This document shows, piece after piece, positions 1 to 8,286 of a stretch of DNA of 64,000 bases. The notes beneath the pieces were generated by a model, which was given only the letters and a program-made list of their open reading frames with translations, was not told the DNA's origin and did not search any database. The stretch is from JALORV01 sp963769745 (lineage in GTDB: Bacteria; Pseudomonadota; Gammaproteobacteria; Burkholderiales; Burkholderiaceae_F): assembly GCA_963769745.1 (NCBI GenBank), contig CAVYNB010000029.1, positions 132,494 to 196,493 on the forward strand, given 5' to 3'. Made by a program: the position numbers and the translations under genes. Each line of letters begins with the position of its first letter. The stretch's first letter is position 1.

Positions 1-802
1 ATCCGGCCTGCGCGAGCTGTATCACGTCAAGGTAGCCCTCACAGACAATTGCACGGCCGCTCTGCCGGATCGACTCGCGCGCTTCGTGCAGTCCATACAG
101 CTCCTGACCCTTGCGAAACACGGGTGTTTCGGGTGAGTTGAGATACTTCGGCTCGCCCTGCCCGAGCACCCGCGCACCGAAACCGATCACCTGGCCCCGA
201 ACGTTGCGTATCGGGAACATGATCCGGCCGCGGAACCGGTCGTAGCGCTTGCCCTCGTCGGCGATCACCAGTCCGGCCTCGACCAGTCGGGGATCATCGT
301 AGTTGTCAGCTGCCGCGCGCAGCGGTTGCCAGGCATCGGGTGCGTAGCCGAGCGCGAAGCGGGCTGCGGTTTGTCCGGTCAATCCGCGGCCCTTGAGGTA
401 GTCGACCGCAACGTGGCTCTCCTTGAGCTGGCCGCGGTAAAAATCGGCGGCGCGCTTGAGCAAGTCGGTCAGTGCACTGGCCTTGCTGGCGGCCTCGCGG
501 TCGCGCTCGGCCGACTCCGGCACCTGCAGTCCCGCCTGCTGCGCCAGATCGCGGATCGCCTCGACATAGCCGAGTCCGCGCAGCTCCATCAGGAACCCGA
601 TGGCACTGCCGTGCGCTCCGCAGCCAAAGCAGTGATAGAACTGCTTCGATGGACTGACAGTGAACGACGGTGACTTTTCCCCGTGGAACGGGCACAGCCC
701 CAGGAAATTCTGCCCGCCCTTTTTCAACTGCACATGGCGACCGACGACGTCGACGATGTCGACGCGCGCGAGCAGGTCCTGGATGAAGCTCTGCGGGATC
801 AT
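1..802 (-). CDS. dnaG: DNA primase DnaG, N-terminal part (cut by window edge)
   Basis: DnaG makes RNA primers for chromosome replication at the fork, working with the DnaB helicase. About 267 residues are visible. The N-terminal CHC2 zinc finger is intact: CPFH near residue 40 pairs with HCFGCG about 20 residues later, in the usual C-H-C-C arrangement. The RNA polymerase domain follows, and the window ends just inside the TOPRIM region, where the conserved EGY (CEGYLDVIQLA) is readable. The start is the ATG at 800-802, giving MIPQSFIQDLLARVDIV, a standard DnaG beginning. It lies downstream of rpsU and yqeY on the same strand, the classical macromolecular-synthesis operon order; rpoD would be expected just outside the window. 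Confidence 0.97.
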   Translation of the reverse strand, partial: MIPQSFIQDLLARVDIVDVVGRHVQLKKGGQNFLGLCPFHGEKSPSFTVSPSKQFYHCFGCGAHGSAIGFLMELRGLGYVEAIRDLAQQAGLQVPESAERDREAASKASALTDLLKRAADFYRGQLKESHVAVDYLKGRGLTGQTAARFALGYAPDAWQPLRAAADNYDDPRLVEAGLVIADEGKRYDRFRGRIMFPIRNVRGQVIGFGARVLGQGEPKYLNSPETPVFRKGQELYGLHEARESIRQSGRAIVCEGYLDVIQLAQAG

Positions 803-931
803 GGCTTCGAAAGTTTACGCACGCGCACGACCGGCGCCGGCCCTGGGTCGACGACTCGCAGCCTATGGGCCGGTTGTCCGACCGAAGGTCCGCGCGGCGA
901 GCACTGCTGTCGGCGGGGATCGAAACCGTAC

Positions 932-1387
932 CTAGCCCAGCCGCTGCTTGACGAGGCCGGAAACCCGGCTCATGTCTGCACGGCCTGCCAGACGCGGCTT
1001 GACCAGCGCCATCACCTTGCCCATGGCCTGAGGACCGGACATCCCGACATCGGCGATGGCCGCATCGATGACGGCCACGACCTCGGCCTCCGAGAGTTGC
1101 TGCGGCAGGTAGCCGGTCAGCAGGTTCAGTTCGGCCGTTTCCTTGTCGACGAGATCGGTCCGGCCGGCCTTGGTGAACTGCTCGATCGAATCCTTGCGCT
1201 GCTTGATGAGTTTCTCGACGATCGCCAGCACGGCAGTGTCGTCAACGACGATCCGCTCGTCGACTTCCTTCTGCTTGATCGCTGCTTGCAGCAGGCGGAT
1301 TGCCGACAGCCTTGCGGAATCCTTTGCGCGCATGGCCGATTTCATGTCCTCGGTGATGCGGTCCTTGAGCGACGTTGTGACAGTCAT
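932..1387 (-). CDS. yqeY: YqeY/GatB-like domain protein
   Basis: A small cytoplasmic protein of about 151 residues. It has the all-helical YqeY fold, related to the tail domain of the amidotransferase subunit GatB that contacts tRNA; its own role is not settled. The family pattern is visible: SLKDRITEDMKSAMRAKD at the start, LLTGYLPQQLSE in the middle, and the GKVMALVKPRLAGRADMS region near the end. I chose the ATG at 1387 because a GGAG lies six bases before it; an upstream in-frame ATG at 1399 is possible. It sits between rpsU and dnaG on the same strand, and this position in the rpsU-dnaG operon is common in proteobacteria. Confidence 0.9.
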   Translation of the reverse strand: MTVTTSLKDRITEDMKSAMRAKDSARLSAIRLLQAAIKQKEVDERIVVDDTAVLAIVEKLIKQRKDSIEQFTKAGRTDLVDKETAELNLLTGYLPQQLSEAEVVAVIDAAIADVGMSGPQAMGKVMALVKPRLAGRADMSRVSGLVKQRLG

Positions 1388-1574
1388 TGAAGTCTCCATT
1401 GACAGTTGCCGTCGACAGAAAGCGAAAGCGCGCCCTGAGGCGCGCCTTGTTCCCACTGCACGGTTTGACGGATTGCTGTGCGGCCGCTATGACCCAAATC
1501 TATGGACCAAACACCGCGGATCAAGCACTCTGTCGCCGTGATCAGGCCGCAATCCGGCCCATTGCCTAATACGT

Positions 1575-1787
1575 CTAGTACATCTTTTTCGGCAGCATCT
1601 GGCTGCGCAGCCGCTTGAAGTGGCGCTTGATCGCGGCGGACTTCTTCCGCTTGCGCTCGGCCGTCGGCTTTTCATAGAACTCGCGCGCGCGCAGCTCGGT
1701 CAGAAGTCCGCTCTTTTCAATCGTGCGCTTGAAGCGGCGCAGGGCAACTTCGAACGGCTCGTTTTCTTTGACGCGTATCGTGGGCAT
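1575..1787 (-). CDS. rpsU: 30S ribosomal protein S21
   Basis: Seventy residues, the normal length for S21, the small basic 30S protein that sits near the anti-Shine-Dalgarno end of 16S rRNA and helps initiation. The sequence starts MPTIRVKENEPFEVALRRFK, and the lysine/arginine-rich KRKKSAAIKRHFKRLRSQ stretch near the C-terminus is diagnostic. It is the first gene of the rpsU-yqeY-dnaG operon and is divergent from tsaD. A good sigma-70 type promoter for it lies at 1855-1884 (annotated separately). Confidence 0.97.
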   Translation of the reverse strand: MPTIRVKENEPFEVALRRFKRTIEKSGLLTELRAREFYEKPTAERKRKKSAAIKRHFKRLRSQMLPKKMY

Positions 1788-1854
1788 CGGGATATGGGTA
1801 AGGTTGAATCGGCTACAACTGCGTTGTCAGGGCGCCGGGGCGGAAAAGCCGAGC

Positions 1855-1884
1855 ATTATATCCGCAACTCAATTCCGTAGACAA
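1855..1884 (-). promoter_or_regulatory. sigma-70-like promoter of rpsU-yqeY-dnaG
   Basis: Read on the minus strand there is a perfect TATAAT at 1860-1855 and a TTGTCT at 1884-1879, 18 bases apart. The -10 lies about 67 bases before the rpsU start codon. It is the only strong match in the rpsU-tsaD divergent gap. Confidence 0.65.
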
Positions 1885-1944
1885 GTCAACGGTTTAGCTC
1901 GTGGGACGGCCCGGGCTCCCGAAGGGGTCTCGTACACTCGACCC

Positions 1945-2971
1945 ATGCGCATCCTGGGCATCGAGACTTCCTGCGACGAAACCGGAATTGCCCTGCTGGA
2001 CAGCGAGGCCGGGCTGCTTGCCCAGGCGTTGCATTCGCAGGTCGACATGCACGAAGCCTACGGCGGCGTCGTGCCGGAGCTGGCGTCGCGGGACCACATC
2101 CGTCGTGTTCTGCCCCTCCTCGACCGCGTGTTAAGGGATGCGGGCCAGACGGCGGCCGACATCGATGTAATCGCAGTGACCGCAGGACCCGGACTCGCCG
2201 GAGCTCTGCTGGTGGGCACCAGCGTGGCCCATGGCATCGGCTATGCAATCGGTCGCCCCGTGATCGAAGTGCACCACCTCGAAGGACACCTGCTGTCGGC
2301 CCTGCTGGCAAAGCCGGAGCCAGCAGTTTCCGTTCGTCGCGTTGCTGGTGTCCGGCGGCCATACTCAACTGATGCGCGTCGACGACTGGGGCCGCTATGC
2401 GCTGTTGGGCGAAACGCTCGATGACGCTGCCGGGGAGGCGTTCGACAAGACGGCGCAGTTACTGGGGCTGGGCTACCCGGGTGGCCCGGCGGTGTCACGC
2501 CTGGCGCAGTTCGGCGTCGCGGACGCGGTGCGCCTTCCGCGGCCGATGCTCGCCAGCGGCGACCTCGACTTCAGCTTCAGCGGCCTGAAGACGGCTGTCC
2601 TCACTGCCGTACGCAAGCAAGGCAACCTCTGCGAGCAGGGCCGTGCCGATATTGCTCGGGCATTCGTCGAAGCCATTGTCGAGGTCCTGGCGATCAAGGC
2701 TCGACGTGCACTCGAATCCACCGGACTCGACCGGCTGGTCGTCGCGGGCGGTGTGGGCGCCAATGCCCAGTTGCGCGAACGACTGCAGGCCGATGCGACT
2801 CGCAACGGCAGCACGGTTTTCTTCCCTCCGCAGAGCCTCTGCACCGACAACGGCGCGATGATCGCGCTCGCCGGCCTGGCCGCGCTGCGTCGTACTGATC
2901 CGGCCACGCTGGGCCGACGGCTCGGATTCGCGGTTCATCCGCGCTGGACCCTGGCCGAGGCCACCGCCTGA
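1945..2971 (+). CDS. tsaD: tRNA N6-adenosine threonylcarbamoyltransferase TsaD (one frame break)
   Basis: TsaD transfers the threonylcarbamoyl group onto A37 of ANN-decoding tRNAs, acting with TsaB and TsaE; it is normally essential. The start MRILGIETSCDETGIALL is canonical. The metal-binding HHLEGH is at about residues 110-115, and SGGHTQL follows the frame break. The first frame is good to about 2325 and the second from about 2330 (PFVALLVSGGHTQLM). Dropping one base, for example G2326, gives 341 residues, the normal family length. This argues for a sequencing insertion rather than gene decay. It is divergent from rpsU, and its stop is 6 bp from the convergent plsY stop. Confidence 0.93.
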
Positions 2972-2977
2972 TCCAAC

Positions 2978-3613
2978 TTACGGGCGATGCGCCGGTGAGG
3001 GCGCGCTCTTCTGGCCGATTCGCCCTTCCTTGCCTGCCATCAGGTTGCGGATGTTCGCCTGGTGCCGGTAAATGACGAAGCCGGCGATGACGGCAACAGC
3101 GACGAAGCGCTGATCGAAGCCCCAGCCGAAGGCCGAATAAAACGTGGCGAAGACGGCGGCCACCATGGACGCCAGCGACGAGTATCGGAAGAAGAACGCA
3201 ATGATCAGCCAGGTCAGGCCCGCCGCCAGTGCCAGCCACGGATTGAGCGCGACGATGACGCCGGCGGCGGTCGCCACACCCTTGCCCCCCTTGAAACCGA
3301 AGAACACCGGGTACAGGTGTCCGAGGAACACCGCGATCCCGGCGAGCGCGACGCCCCAGTCACCGATCCCGACCGACGGGCCGAATCGCTGCACCAGCCA
3401 GACGGCAAACCAGCCCTTCAGCGCGTCGCCGATCAGCGTCAGCACGGCAGCCGCCTTGCTGCCCGAACGCAGGACATTGGTCGCACCCGGGTTCTTCGAA
3501 CCATAGGTGCGCGGATCGGCCAGCCCCAGCATGCGACTCACGACCACGGCAAATGAAACGGAACCCACCAGGTAGGCCGCGAGTATCGCCACCGCCGTGT
3601 AGAGAAACTGCAT
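2978..3613 (-). CDS. plsY: Glycerol-3-phosphate acyltransferase PlsY
   Basis: An inner-membrane enzyme that acylates glycerol-3-phosphate from acyl-phosphate, the first step of phospholipid synthesis. At 211 residues with about five hydrophobic segments it fits the family. The signatures are present: GSKNPGATNVLR near residues 38-49, and FFGFKGGKGVATAAG around residue 105. The tail is polar and slightly longer than usual. It shares its strand with ybaK (3-bp gap) and xerD, so the three are probably cotranscribed. Confidence 0.95.
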   Translation of the reverse strand: MQFLYTAVAILAAYLVGSVSFAVVVSRMLGLADPRTYGSKNPGATNVLRSGSKAAAVLTLIGDALKGWFAVWLVQRFGPSVGIGDWGVALAGIAVFLGHLYPVFFGFKGGKGVATAAGVIVALNPWLALAAGLTWLIIAFFFRYSSLASMVAAVFATFYSAFGWGFDQRFVAVAVIAGFVIYRHQANIRNLMAGKEGRIGQKSAPSPAHRP

Positions 3614-3616
3614 GTA

Positions 3617-4108
3617 TCACTCCTTCAGTGCGCAATCGACCGGTACCGCTTTCAGCAGGCTGGTCAACACTGCAGGCACCAGTCCGACAAGGTAACCGCG
3701 CCGCCCGCCGTTGATCAGGATGCGCGGCAGCTCGAGCACAGTGCGCTCGACGAATACCGGCAAGCCCTTGCGCGTACCGAACGGCGAGGTGCCACCGACC
3801 AGATACCCGGTATGGCGCTGGGCCGCGTCCGGCCGGCACGGCTCAATGCGCTTGCGGTTGATCTGCCGCGCCAGGTTCTTCGTCGATACCGTGCAGTCGC
3901 CATGCATCAGGACGAGCAGCGGTGCGCCGTCCTCATCCTGCATCACCAGCGTCTTGACGACCGCGTGTTCATCGACTCCGAGCGAGAGCGCCGACACGGC
4001 CGTGCCGCCATGCTCGACGTAGTCATAGGTGTGTTCGGTGAATTCAATTCCACGGTCCCGAAGCAACTGCGTTGCGGGAGTCTCCGAGACATGTTTTGTC
4101 TTGCCCAT
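3617..4108 (-). CDS. ybaK: YbaK/EbsC-type aminoacyl-tRNA deacylase
   Basis: About 163 residues of the YbaK/ProX superfamily. Such proteins clear mischarged tRNA, typically Cys-tRNA(Pro), in trans to prolyl-tRNA synthetase. The start at 4108 gives MGKTKHVSETPATQLLRD; upstream in-frame ATGs belong to non-conserved sequence that overlaps xerD. The conserved middle (VVKTLVMQDEDG, KRIEPCRPDAAQRHTGYLVG) and the TSPFGTRKGLPVFVE loop are seen. It lies between xerD and plsY on the same strand. Confidence 0.9.
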   Translation of the reverse strand: MGKTKHVSETPATQLLRDRGIEFTEHTYDYVEHGGTAVSALSLGVDEHAVVKTLVMQDEDGAPLLVLMHGDCTVSTKNLARQINRKRIEPCRPDAAQRHTGYLVGGTSPFGTRKGLPVFVERTVLELPRILINGGRRGYLVGLVPAVLTSLLKAVPVDCALKE

Positions 4109-4148
4109 GGCGCGCGAGTTTACGTTCGACCTCGGCTGCACATCTCGA

Positions 4149-5030
4149 CTAGCCGCGCGGATGGTGCTCGGCATGGAGTGTCTTGAGCCGCGCCCGCGCA
4201 ACGTGCGTGTAGATCTGCGTCGTCGAGATGTCGGCATGGCCGAGCAGCAGTTGCACGACACGCAGATCGGCCCCGTGATTCAGCAGATGGGTCGCAAACG
4301 CGTGCCGCAGCCCGTGCGGCGACAACGGAACTTGTATGCCGGCGCGCGTTGCATAGCGCTTGACGAGGATCCAGAACATCTGGCGCGTCATCGCGCCGCT
4401 GCGCTGGGTCACAAAGACGGCGTCGGACACGCGACCCGCCAGCAGTTCGGGCCGCGCGCGCTTCAGGTAACGCTCGATCCAGGACCGCGCTTCTTCGCCC
4501 AGCGGCACGATGCGCTCCTTCGATCCTTTGCCGACGACGCGCACCAGTCCTTCGGACAACGACAGTTCGCCGAGTTTCAGTCCAACCAGCTCGGACACGC
4601 GCAATCCGGTCGCGTAGAGCAGCTCGAACATCGCGCGATCCCGCAGGCCGAGCGCGTTCGAGACATCGGGGGCCGCCAGAAGCGATTCCACCTGCGACTC
4701 GCTGACCGTCCTGGGGAAACGGGACACCCGATGGGCACCCTGCAGTCGCAGCGTTGGATCGACGGACACGAGGCGCTCGCGCAGCGCCCAACGATAGAAG
4801 CGGCGCAGTACGGCCAGCCGTCGATTTGCCGTTGTCGCACGCGTCACCGCATGCTGGCTGGCCATGTACGACGTCAGGTCAGTTTCGCTCGCGGTTGCGA
4901 GGGTCGCGGAGCGAGGCGTCAGCCAGCGCGACAGGCCGTCAAGATCCTGTCGATAGGCGGCGAGCGTGTTGCGCGCCAGTCCGTCTTCAAGCCAGAGAGC
5001 GTCGAGGAAACGATCGACCAGCGGATCCAT
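4149..5030 (-). CDS. xerD: Site-specific tyrosine recombinase XerD
   Basis: XerD works with XerC at the dif site to resolve chromosome dimers. The protein is 293 residues with an N-terminal SAM-like DNA-binding domain and a C-terminal catalytic domain. The catalytic set is visible: R in TGLRVSEL, K in GKGSKER, H and R in HGLRHAFATH, H in LGHADISTTQ, and the nucleophile Y in IYTHV. I chose the ATG at 5030 (MDPLVDRFLDAL), the conserved beginning, over longer upstream frames that overlap ogt. Eight bases separate it from the ogt stop. Confidence 0.95.
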   Translation of the reverse strand: MDPLVDRFLDALWLEDGLARNTLAAYRQDLDGLSRWLTPRSATLATASETDLTSYMASQHAVTRATTANRRLAVLRRFYRWALRERLVSVDPTLRLQGAHRVSRFPRTVSESQVESLLAAPDVSNALGLRDRAMFELLYATGLRVSELVGLKLGELSLSEGLVRVVGKGSKERIVPLGEEARSWIERYLKRARPELLAGRVSDAVFVTQRSGAMTRQMFWILVKRYATRAGIQVPLSPHGLRHAFATHLLNHGADLRVVQLLLGHADISTTQIYTHVARARLKTLHAEHHPRG

Positions 5031-5038
5031 GAGCGACG

Positions 5039-5542
5039 CTAGATCAGCGTCCCGCGCAGTGCGCCTTCGTGTTCCAGCAGCCAGCGCTTGACTGACACTG
5101 AGAATCCGCCCGAGGCATGCGCAAATCCTCCGAGGCTGTCCGCGCCGATGACCCGATGGCACGGAATGACGATCGGCAACCGGTTGTCGCCGCAGGCCTG
5201 ACCGACCGCCCGCGCCGGCGCGGTCAGGTCCGCGGCAAGTTCACCATAGCGCCGCGTCGTCCCCGACGGGATTGCACTGATCGCGTCCCAGACTCGGCAC
5301 TGAAATGCGCTGCCCCGGATATCCAGCGGAAGGTCGAAGCGGAAGCCGGGGTCAGCAAAGTAGCGCCTCAGTTGCTCGACCGCTTGAATTCCGAGGTCAT
5401 TCACCGGCGCGACTTCCGGCGCCGGCGGCAGGAAGCGCAGAGAGCAGACGCGCTCGCTGTCGGTCTCGACCGCCACCGCGCCAAACGGCGCAGCGACCAC
5501 CGCAACCCGTCGATCGACGCGCGTCGCCACCTGCTGCACCAT
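5039..5542 (-). CDS. ogt: Methylated-DNA--[protein]-cysteine S-methyltransferase
   Basis: A suicide repair enzyme that takes the alkyl group from O6-alkylguanine onto its own cysteine. The active-site motif PCHRV is at residues 127-131 with the acceptor Cys128. The GTTRRYGELA segment and the helix-turn-helix ARAVGQACGDN precede it as in the family. At 167 residues it is an Ogt-type protein with no AraC-like regulatory part. It sits between xerD and the chalcone-isomerase-like pair on the same strand, 2 bp after the first of those. Confidence 0.94.
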   Translation of the reverse strand: MVQQVATRVDRRVAVVAAPFGAVAVETDSERVCSLRFLPPAPEVAPVNDLGIQAVEQLRRYFADPGFRFDLPLDIRGSAFQCRVWDAISAIPSGTTRRYGELAADLTAPARAVGQACGDNRLPIVIPCHRVIGADSLGGFAHASGGFSVSVKRWLLEHEGALRGTLI

Positions 5543-5544
5543 CG

Positions 5545-6135
5545 TCAGCCTCCCAGCAGCCCTTTCTTCAGGCCATCGTCGACGGGCTTGTCGCCCAGCC
5601 AGATGCGCATGACGGCGGAGTAGAAGTCATGTCCAGGGATCGCCGTGCCCTTGGGCTGGCCGTTGACCGTGATGCGGGTGCCACCCTCCGGCGTGTAGTC
5701 GAAGTTGATGACATCGCCCTTTTTGGCCTCGCCGATCGACTTGAGCGTGGCGTTGAACGTGTCGATCTGTGGCTTCAGCGCCGTCAACTGCGCTTCGCTC
5801 AGGTTGGCCTTCAGGCCATCGGTGAACGCGCTCACAAAGCTGTCGGCATCGACGTCGCGGAGCATGCGCAACGAAGCCCGCCGGGCGCCTTTCTCGTTGA
5901 TCAGCGTCGCCGCATCGGTGCTCTTCTGGGGCACATACAGACCATTGACATAGACCTTGAAAATGGCGCGCTTGCGCAGGCCGACACCGTTCAAGGTCAG
6001 GGTCTGGCCGCCGACTTGCACGGTCGGTTCGAACTTCTGCCCCTCGACTTCAACGGGCTGTGCGCTTGCCGTGCTACCCCATGCGAACAGCGCCGTCGTT
6101 GCCGCCACTGCTGTCAGTGCAAGCCACTTCTTCAT
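5545..6135 (-). CDS. Secreted chalcone-isomerase-like protein, copy 1
   Basis: A 196-residue protein with a Sec signal peptide: MKKW start, hydrophobic run, and a likely cut after ASAQ near residue 24. The mature part matches the chalcone isomerase-like fold found in proteobacterial periplasmic proteins (GVGLRKRAIFKVYVNGLYVP, then MLRDVDADSFVSAF, and FYSAVMRIWLGDKPVDDGLKK at the end). A flavonoid substrate is not expected; the role is unknown. The ATG at 6135 is chosen because GGGAGA precedes it by six bases. It is closely related to the next gene, so this is a tandem duplication. Confidence 0.85.
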   Translation of the reverse strand: MKKWLALTAVAATTALFAWGSTASAQPVEVEGQKFEPTVQVGGQTLTLNGVGLRKRAIFKVYVNGLYVPQKSTDAATLINEKGARRASLRMLRDVDADSFVSAFTDGLKANLSEAQLTALKPQIDTFNATLKSIGEAKKGDVINFDYTPEGGTRITVNGQPKGTAIPGHDFYSAVMRIWLGDKPVDDGLKKGLLGG

Positions 6136-6221
6136 CTGCTGTCTCCCTGTTGTTCGCGACATGTTGAGCTCCATCGTACCGCTCGTTGACGCATTGGCCG
6201 CCTTCGCGTGCACGGGTCCGG

Positions 6222-6824
6222 TCAGCCGGCGCCGAGCATTCCCTTCTTCAGTCCGGCATCCGCGGGCGTCTCTCCCAGCCACACACGCAATACCGCCGCA
6301 TAGAAGTCTGCTCCCGGAATCAACGGACCACGCGTCACGCCGTTGACGGTGACGCGCGTTCCGTCCTGCGGTGTGTACTCGAAGTTGACTGCATCGCCGC
6401 GGCGCGCGAGCGCAATTGTCTGGATCGTGCGGGTCAGCATGTCGACCTGCGCCTTCCACTTCGCCAGTTCGACTTCGGAGTGATTGGCCTTCAGGCCGTT
6501 GTGCAGCGAGGTCACGAAAAGCTCGCCGTCCACATCGCGCAGGAACCGCAGTGCCACACGCTTGGGCCCGGGCTGGCCGACCAGATCCTCCGTGCGCGCG
6601 GCACGCTGCGGGACGTACAGCCCACCGGCGTAGATGTCGAACACGAAACGCTTGCGCACGCCCACGCCGTTCAGTACGAGGCGCTCGCCGGCCAGCTGCA
6701 CCGAGCTCTCGTAGCGCGCGCCCTCGACCATGACGACTTGCGCCGACGCGCCGGTTTCCACAAATGCGAGCACTGCAAGCAGTACGGCAGCCAGCACTCG
6801 CCGGGGGAACGTGCTGCGTGACAT
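6222..6824 (-). CDS. Secreted chalcone-isomerase-like protein, copy 2
   Basis: Two hundred residues with a signal peptide (hydrophobic stretch at about residues 8-22, likely cleaved after ASAQ). It aligns with copy 1 along its full length: GVGVRKRFVFDIYAGGLYVP, FLRDVDGELFVTSL, and FYAAVLRVWLGETPADAGLKK ending GMLGAG. The two paralogs are clearly diverged but keep all the fold landmarks, so the duplication is old or under different selection. It lies 21 bases downstream of ispH and 86 bases upstream of copy 1, all on the same strand. Function unknown. Confidence 0.85.
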   Translation of the reverse strand: MSRSTFPRRVLAAVLLAVLAFVETGASAQVVMVEGARYESSVQLAGERLVLNGVGVRKRFVFDIYAGGLYVPQRAARTEDLVGQPGPKRVALRFLRDVDGELFVTSLHNGLKANHSEVELAKWKAQVDMLTRTIQTIALARRGDAVNFEYTPQDGTRVTVNGVTRGPLIPGADFYAAVLRVWLGETPADAGLKKGMLGAG

Positions 6825-6845
6825 GTTCTGACTCAGGTCGCTGGC

Positions 6846-7796
6846 TCAGGTCGCGGGCTCAGGTTTCGGAGCACTGCGGCTCAGTCCCTTCGGCATCGGG
6901 AAGACCACGTCTTCCGTCACGCCATCGAGCGGGCGAACACTGCCGGCGCCCATTTTCTTCAGCGCCGCAAGCAGTTCGTCGACCAGGACTTCGGGTGCCG
7001 AGGCCCCTGCCGTCACGCCGATGCGGCGACGACCCTGGAACCACGCCGGATCCAGTTGCTCGGCCGTGTCGACAAGGTAGGACGGGACTCCGAAGCGCTC
7101 GGCGACTTCACGCAGCCGGTTCGAATTCGAACTGTTCGGGCTGCCGACCACGACCACGATGTCGACCTGCGGTGCCATGAACTTGACGGCATCCTGACGG
7201 TTCTGCGTCGCATAGCAGATATCCGCCTTCTTCGGCTCGGCGATCGTCGGGAAGCGCCGCTTCAGCGCATCGATGACGGCTGCGGCATCGTCGAGCGACA
7301 GCGTCGTCTGCGTGACATAGGCCAGTCTGTCCGCATTTCCCACCTGCAGCCGGGCTACGTCCGCGACGGTCTCGACCAGGTGCATGCCGGCTGCCAGCTG
7401 CCCCATGGTGCCTTCGACTTCGGGGTGGCCCTCATGGCCGATCATCACGATCTCGTATCCGGCCGCATGCATCTTGGCCACTTCGACATGCACCTTGGTA
7501 ACCAACGGACAGGTGGCATCGAAAACGCGCAGGCCGCGGCGCGCAGCCTCGCTTTGCACGATCTTGGACACGCCATGCGCTGAAAACACGACGGTTCCAC
7601 CGGCCGGAACTTCGTCGATCTCATTGACGAATACCGCGCCCTTGCGGCGCAGATCGTCGACGACATACGTGTTGTGCACGATCTCGTGCCGCACGTAGAT
7701 CGGCGAACCGTGGATCGCCAGTGCGCGCTCGACGATCTCGATGGCGCGGTCGACGCCGGCGCAGAACCCTCGCGGCTGGGCGAGCAGCACTTCCAT
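6846..7796 (-). CDS. ispH: 4-hydroxy-3-methylbut-2-enyl diphosphate reductase IspH
   Basis: The last enzyme of the MEP pathway. It reduces HMBPP to IPP and DMAPP using an iron-sulfur cluster. The protein is 316 residues, typical of the family. The three cluster cysteines are seen: Cys12 in RGFCAGVDRA, the one in ATCPLVTKVH, and the one in CYATQNRQ. The SSNSNRL and GASAPEVLV motifs are also present. It immediately follows fkpB (2-bp gap), a pairing that is common in proteobacteria. Two other MEP/isoprenoid genes, dxs and ispA, are at the far end of the window. Confidence 0.97.
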   Translation of the reverse strand: MEVLLAQPRGFCAGVDRAIEIVERALAIHGSPIYVRHEIVHNTYVVDDLRRKGAVFVNEIDEVPAGGTVVFSAHGVSKIVQSEAARRGLRVFDATCPLVTKVHVEVAKMHAAGYEIVMIGHEGHPEVEGTMGQLAAGMHLVETVADVARLQVGNADRLAYVTQTTLSLDDAAAVIDALKRRFPTIAEPKKADICYATQNRQDAVKFMAPQVDIVVVVGSPNSSNSNRLREVAERFGVPSYLVDTAEQLDPAWFQGRRRIGVTAGASAPEVLVDELLAALKKMGAGSVRPLDGVTEDVVFPMPKGLSRSAPKPEPAT

Positions 7797-7798
7797 CC

Positions 7799-8257
7799 TC
7801 AGAGCACTCCAACAACGTGAACGGCAAAACGGATCGGCATTCCCGCCAGAGGATGGTTGAAGTCGACGACCACACGGTCGTCGTCGCGGCGCTTCAGCAC
7901 CCCGGAAAACTGCAGGCCCTCCGGGCTCGCGAACTGAACCACGTCGCCGGCCACGTAGTCCTGGGTCGGATCGGCGTTTGCATTGAAAGCCGAGCTCGAC
8001 AGCGACTGCACGAGATCCGGGCTGCGGGCTCCGAAGCCTTCGCCCGCAGGCAGTTCGAACTGCTCGCGAGCCCCTTCCTCGAGTCCGAGCAGCCGGACCT
8101 CGAGCGGTTCGGCCAGATCGCCCGCACCGATCGTCAAGGTCGCCGGCTGCGCGCCAAACGTACTCATGACTTCGCGCTCCGTTCCGTCGACCAGCACGGC
8201 GATACGATAATGCAGCGTGACATGCGAGCCGGACGCAATCCGCGGGGAATCAGGCAT
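7799..8257 (-). CDS. fkpB: FKBP-type peptidyl-prolyl isomerase (SlpA/FkpB type)
   Basis: A 152-residue cytoplasmic SlpA-type FKBP with an inserted chaperone flap. Motifs seen: HVTLHYRIAVLVDGTE near the start, LLGLEEGAREQFELPAGEGFG in the flap region, and VVVDFNHPLAGMPIRF near the end. I chose the ATG at 8257 (MPDSPRIASG) rather than 8284 because the added residues are not conserved. It precedes ispH in a two-gene unit, as in many proteobacteria, and is divergent from radC. Confidence 0.92.
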   Translation of the reverse strand: MPDSPRIASGSHVTLHYRIAVLVDGTEREVMSTFGAQPATLTIGAGDLAEPLEVRLLGLEEGAREQFELPAGEGFGARSPDLVQSLSSSAFNANADPTQDYVAGDVVQFASPEGLQFSGVLKRRDDDRVVVDFNHPLAGMPIRFAVHVVGVL

Positions 8258-8286
8258 GGTCGTCGATTCTAGTCGAGGCAACACGC

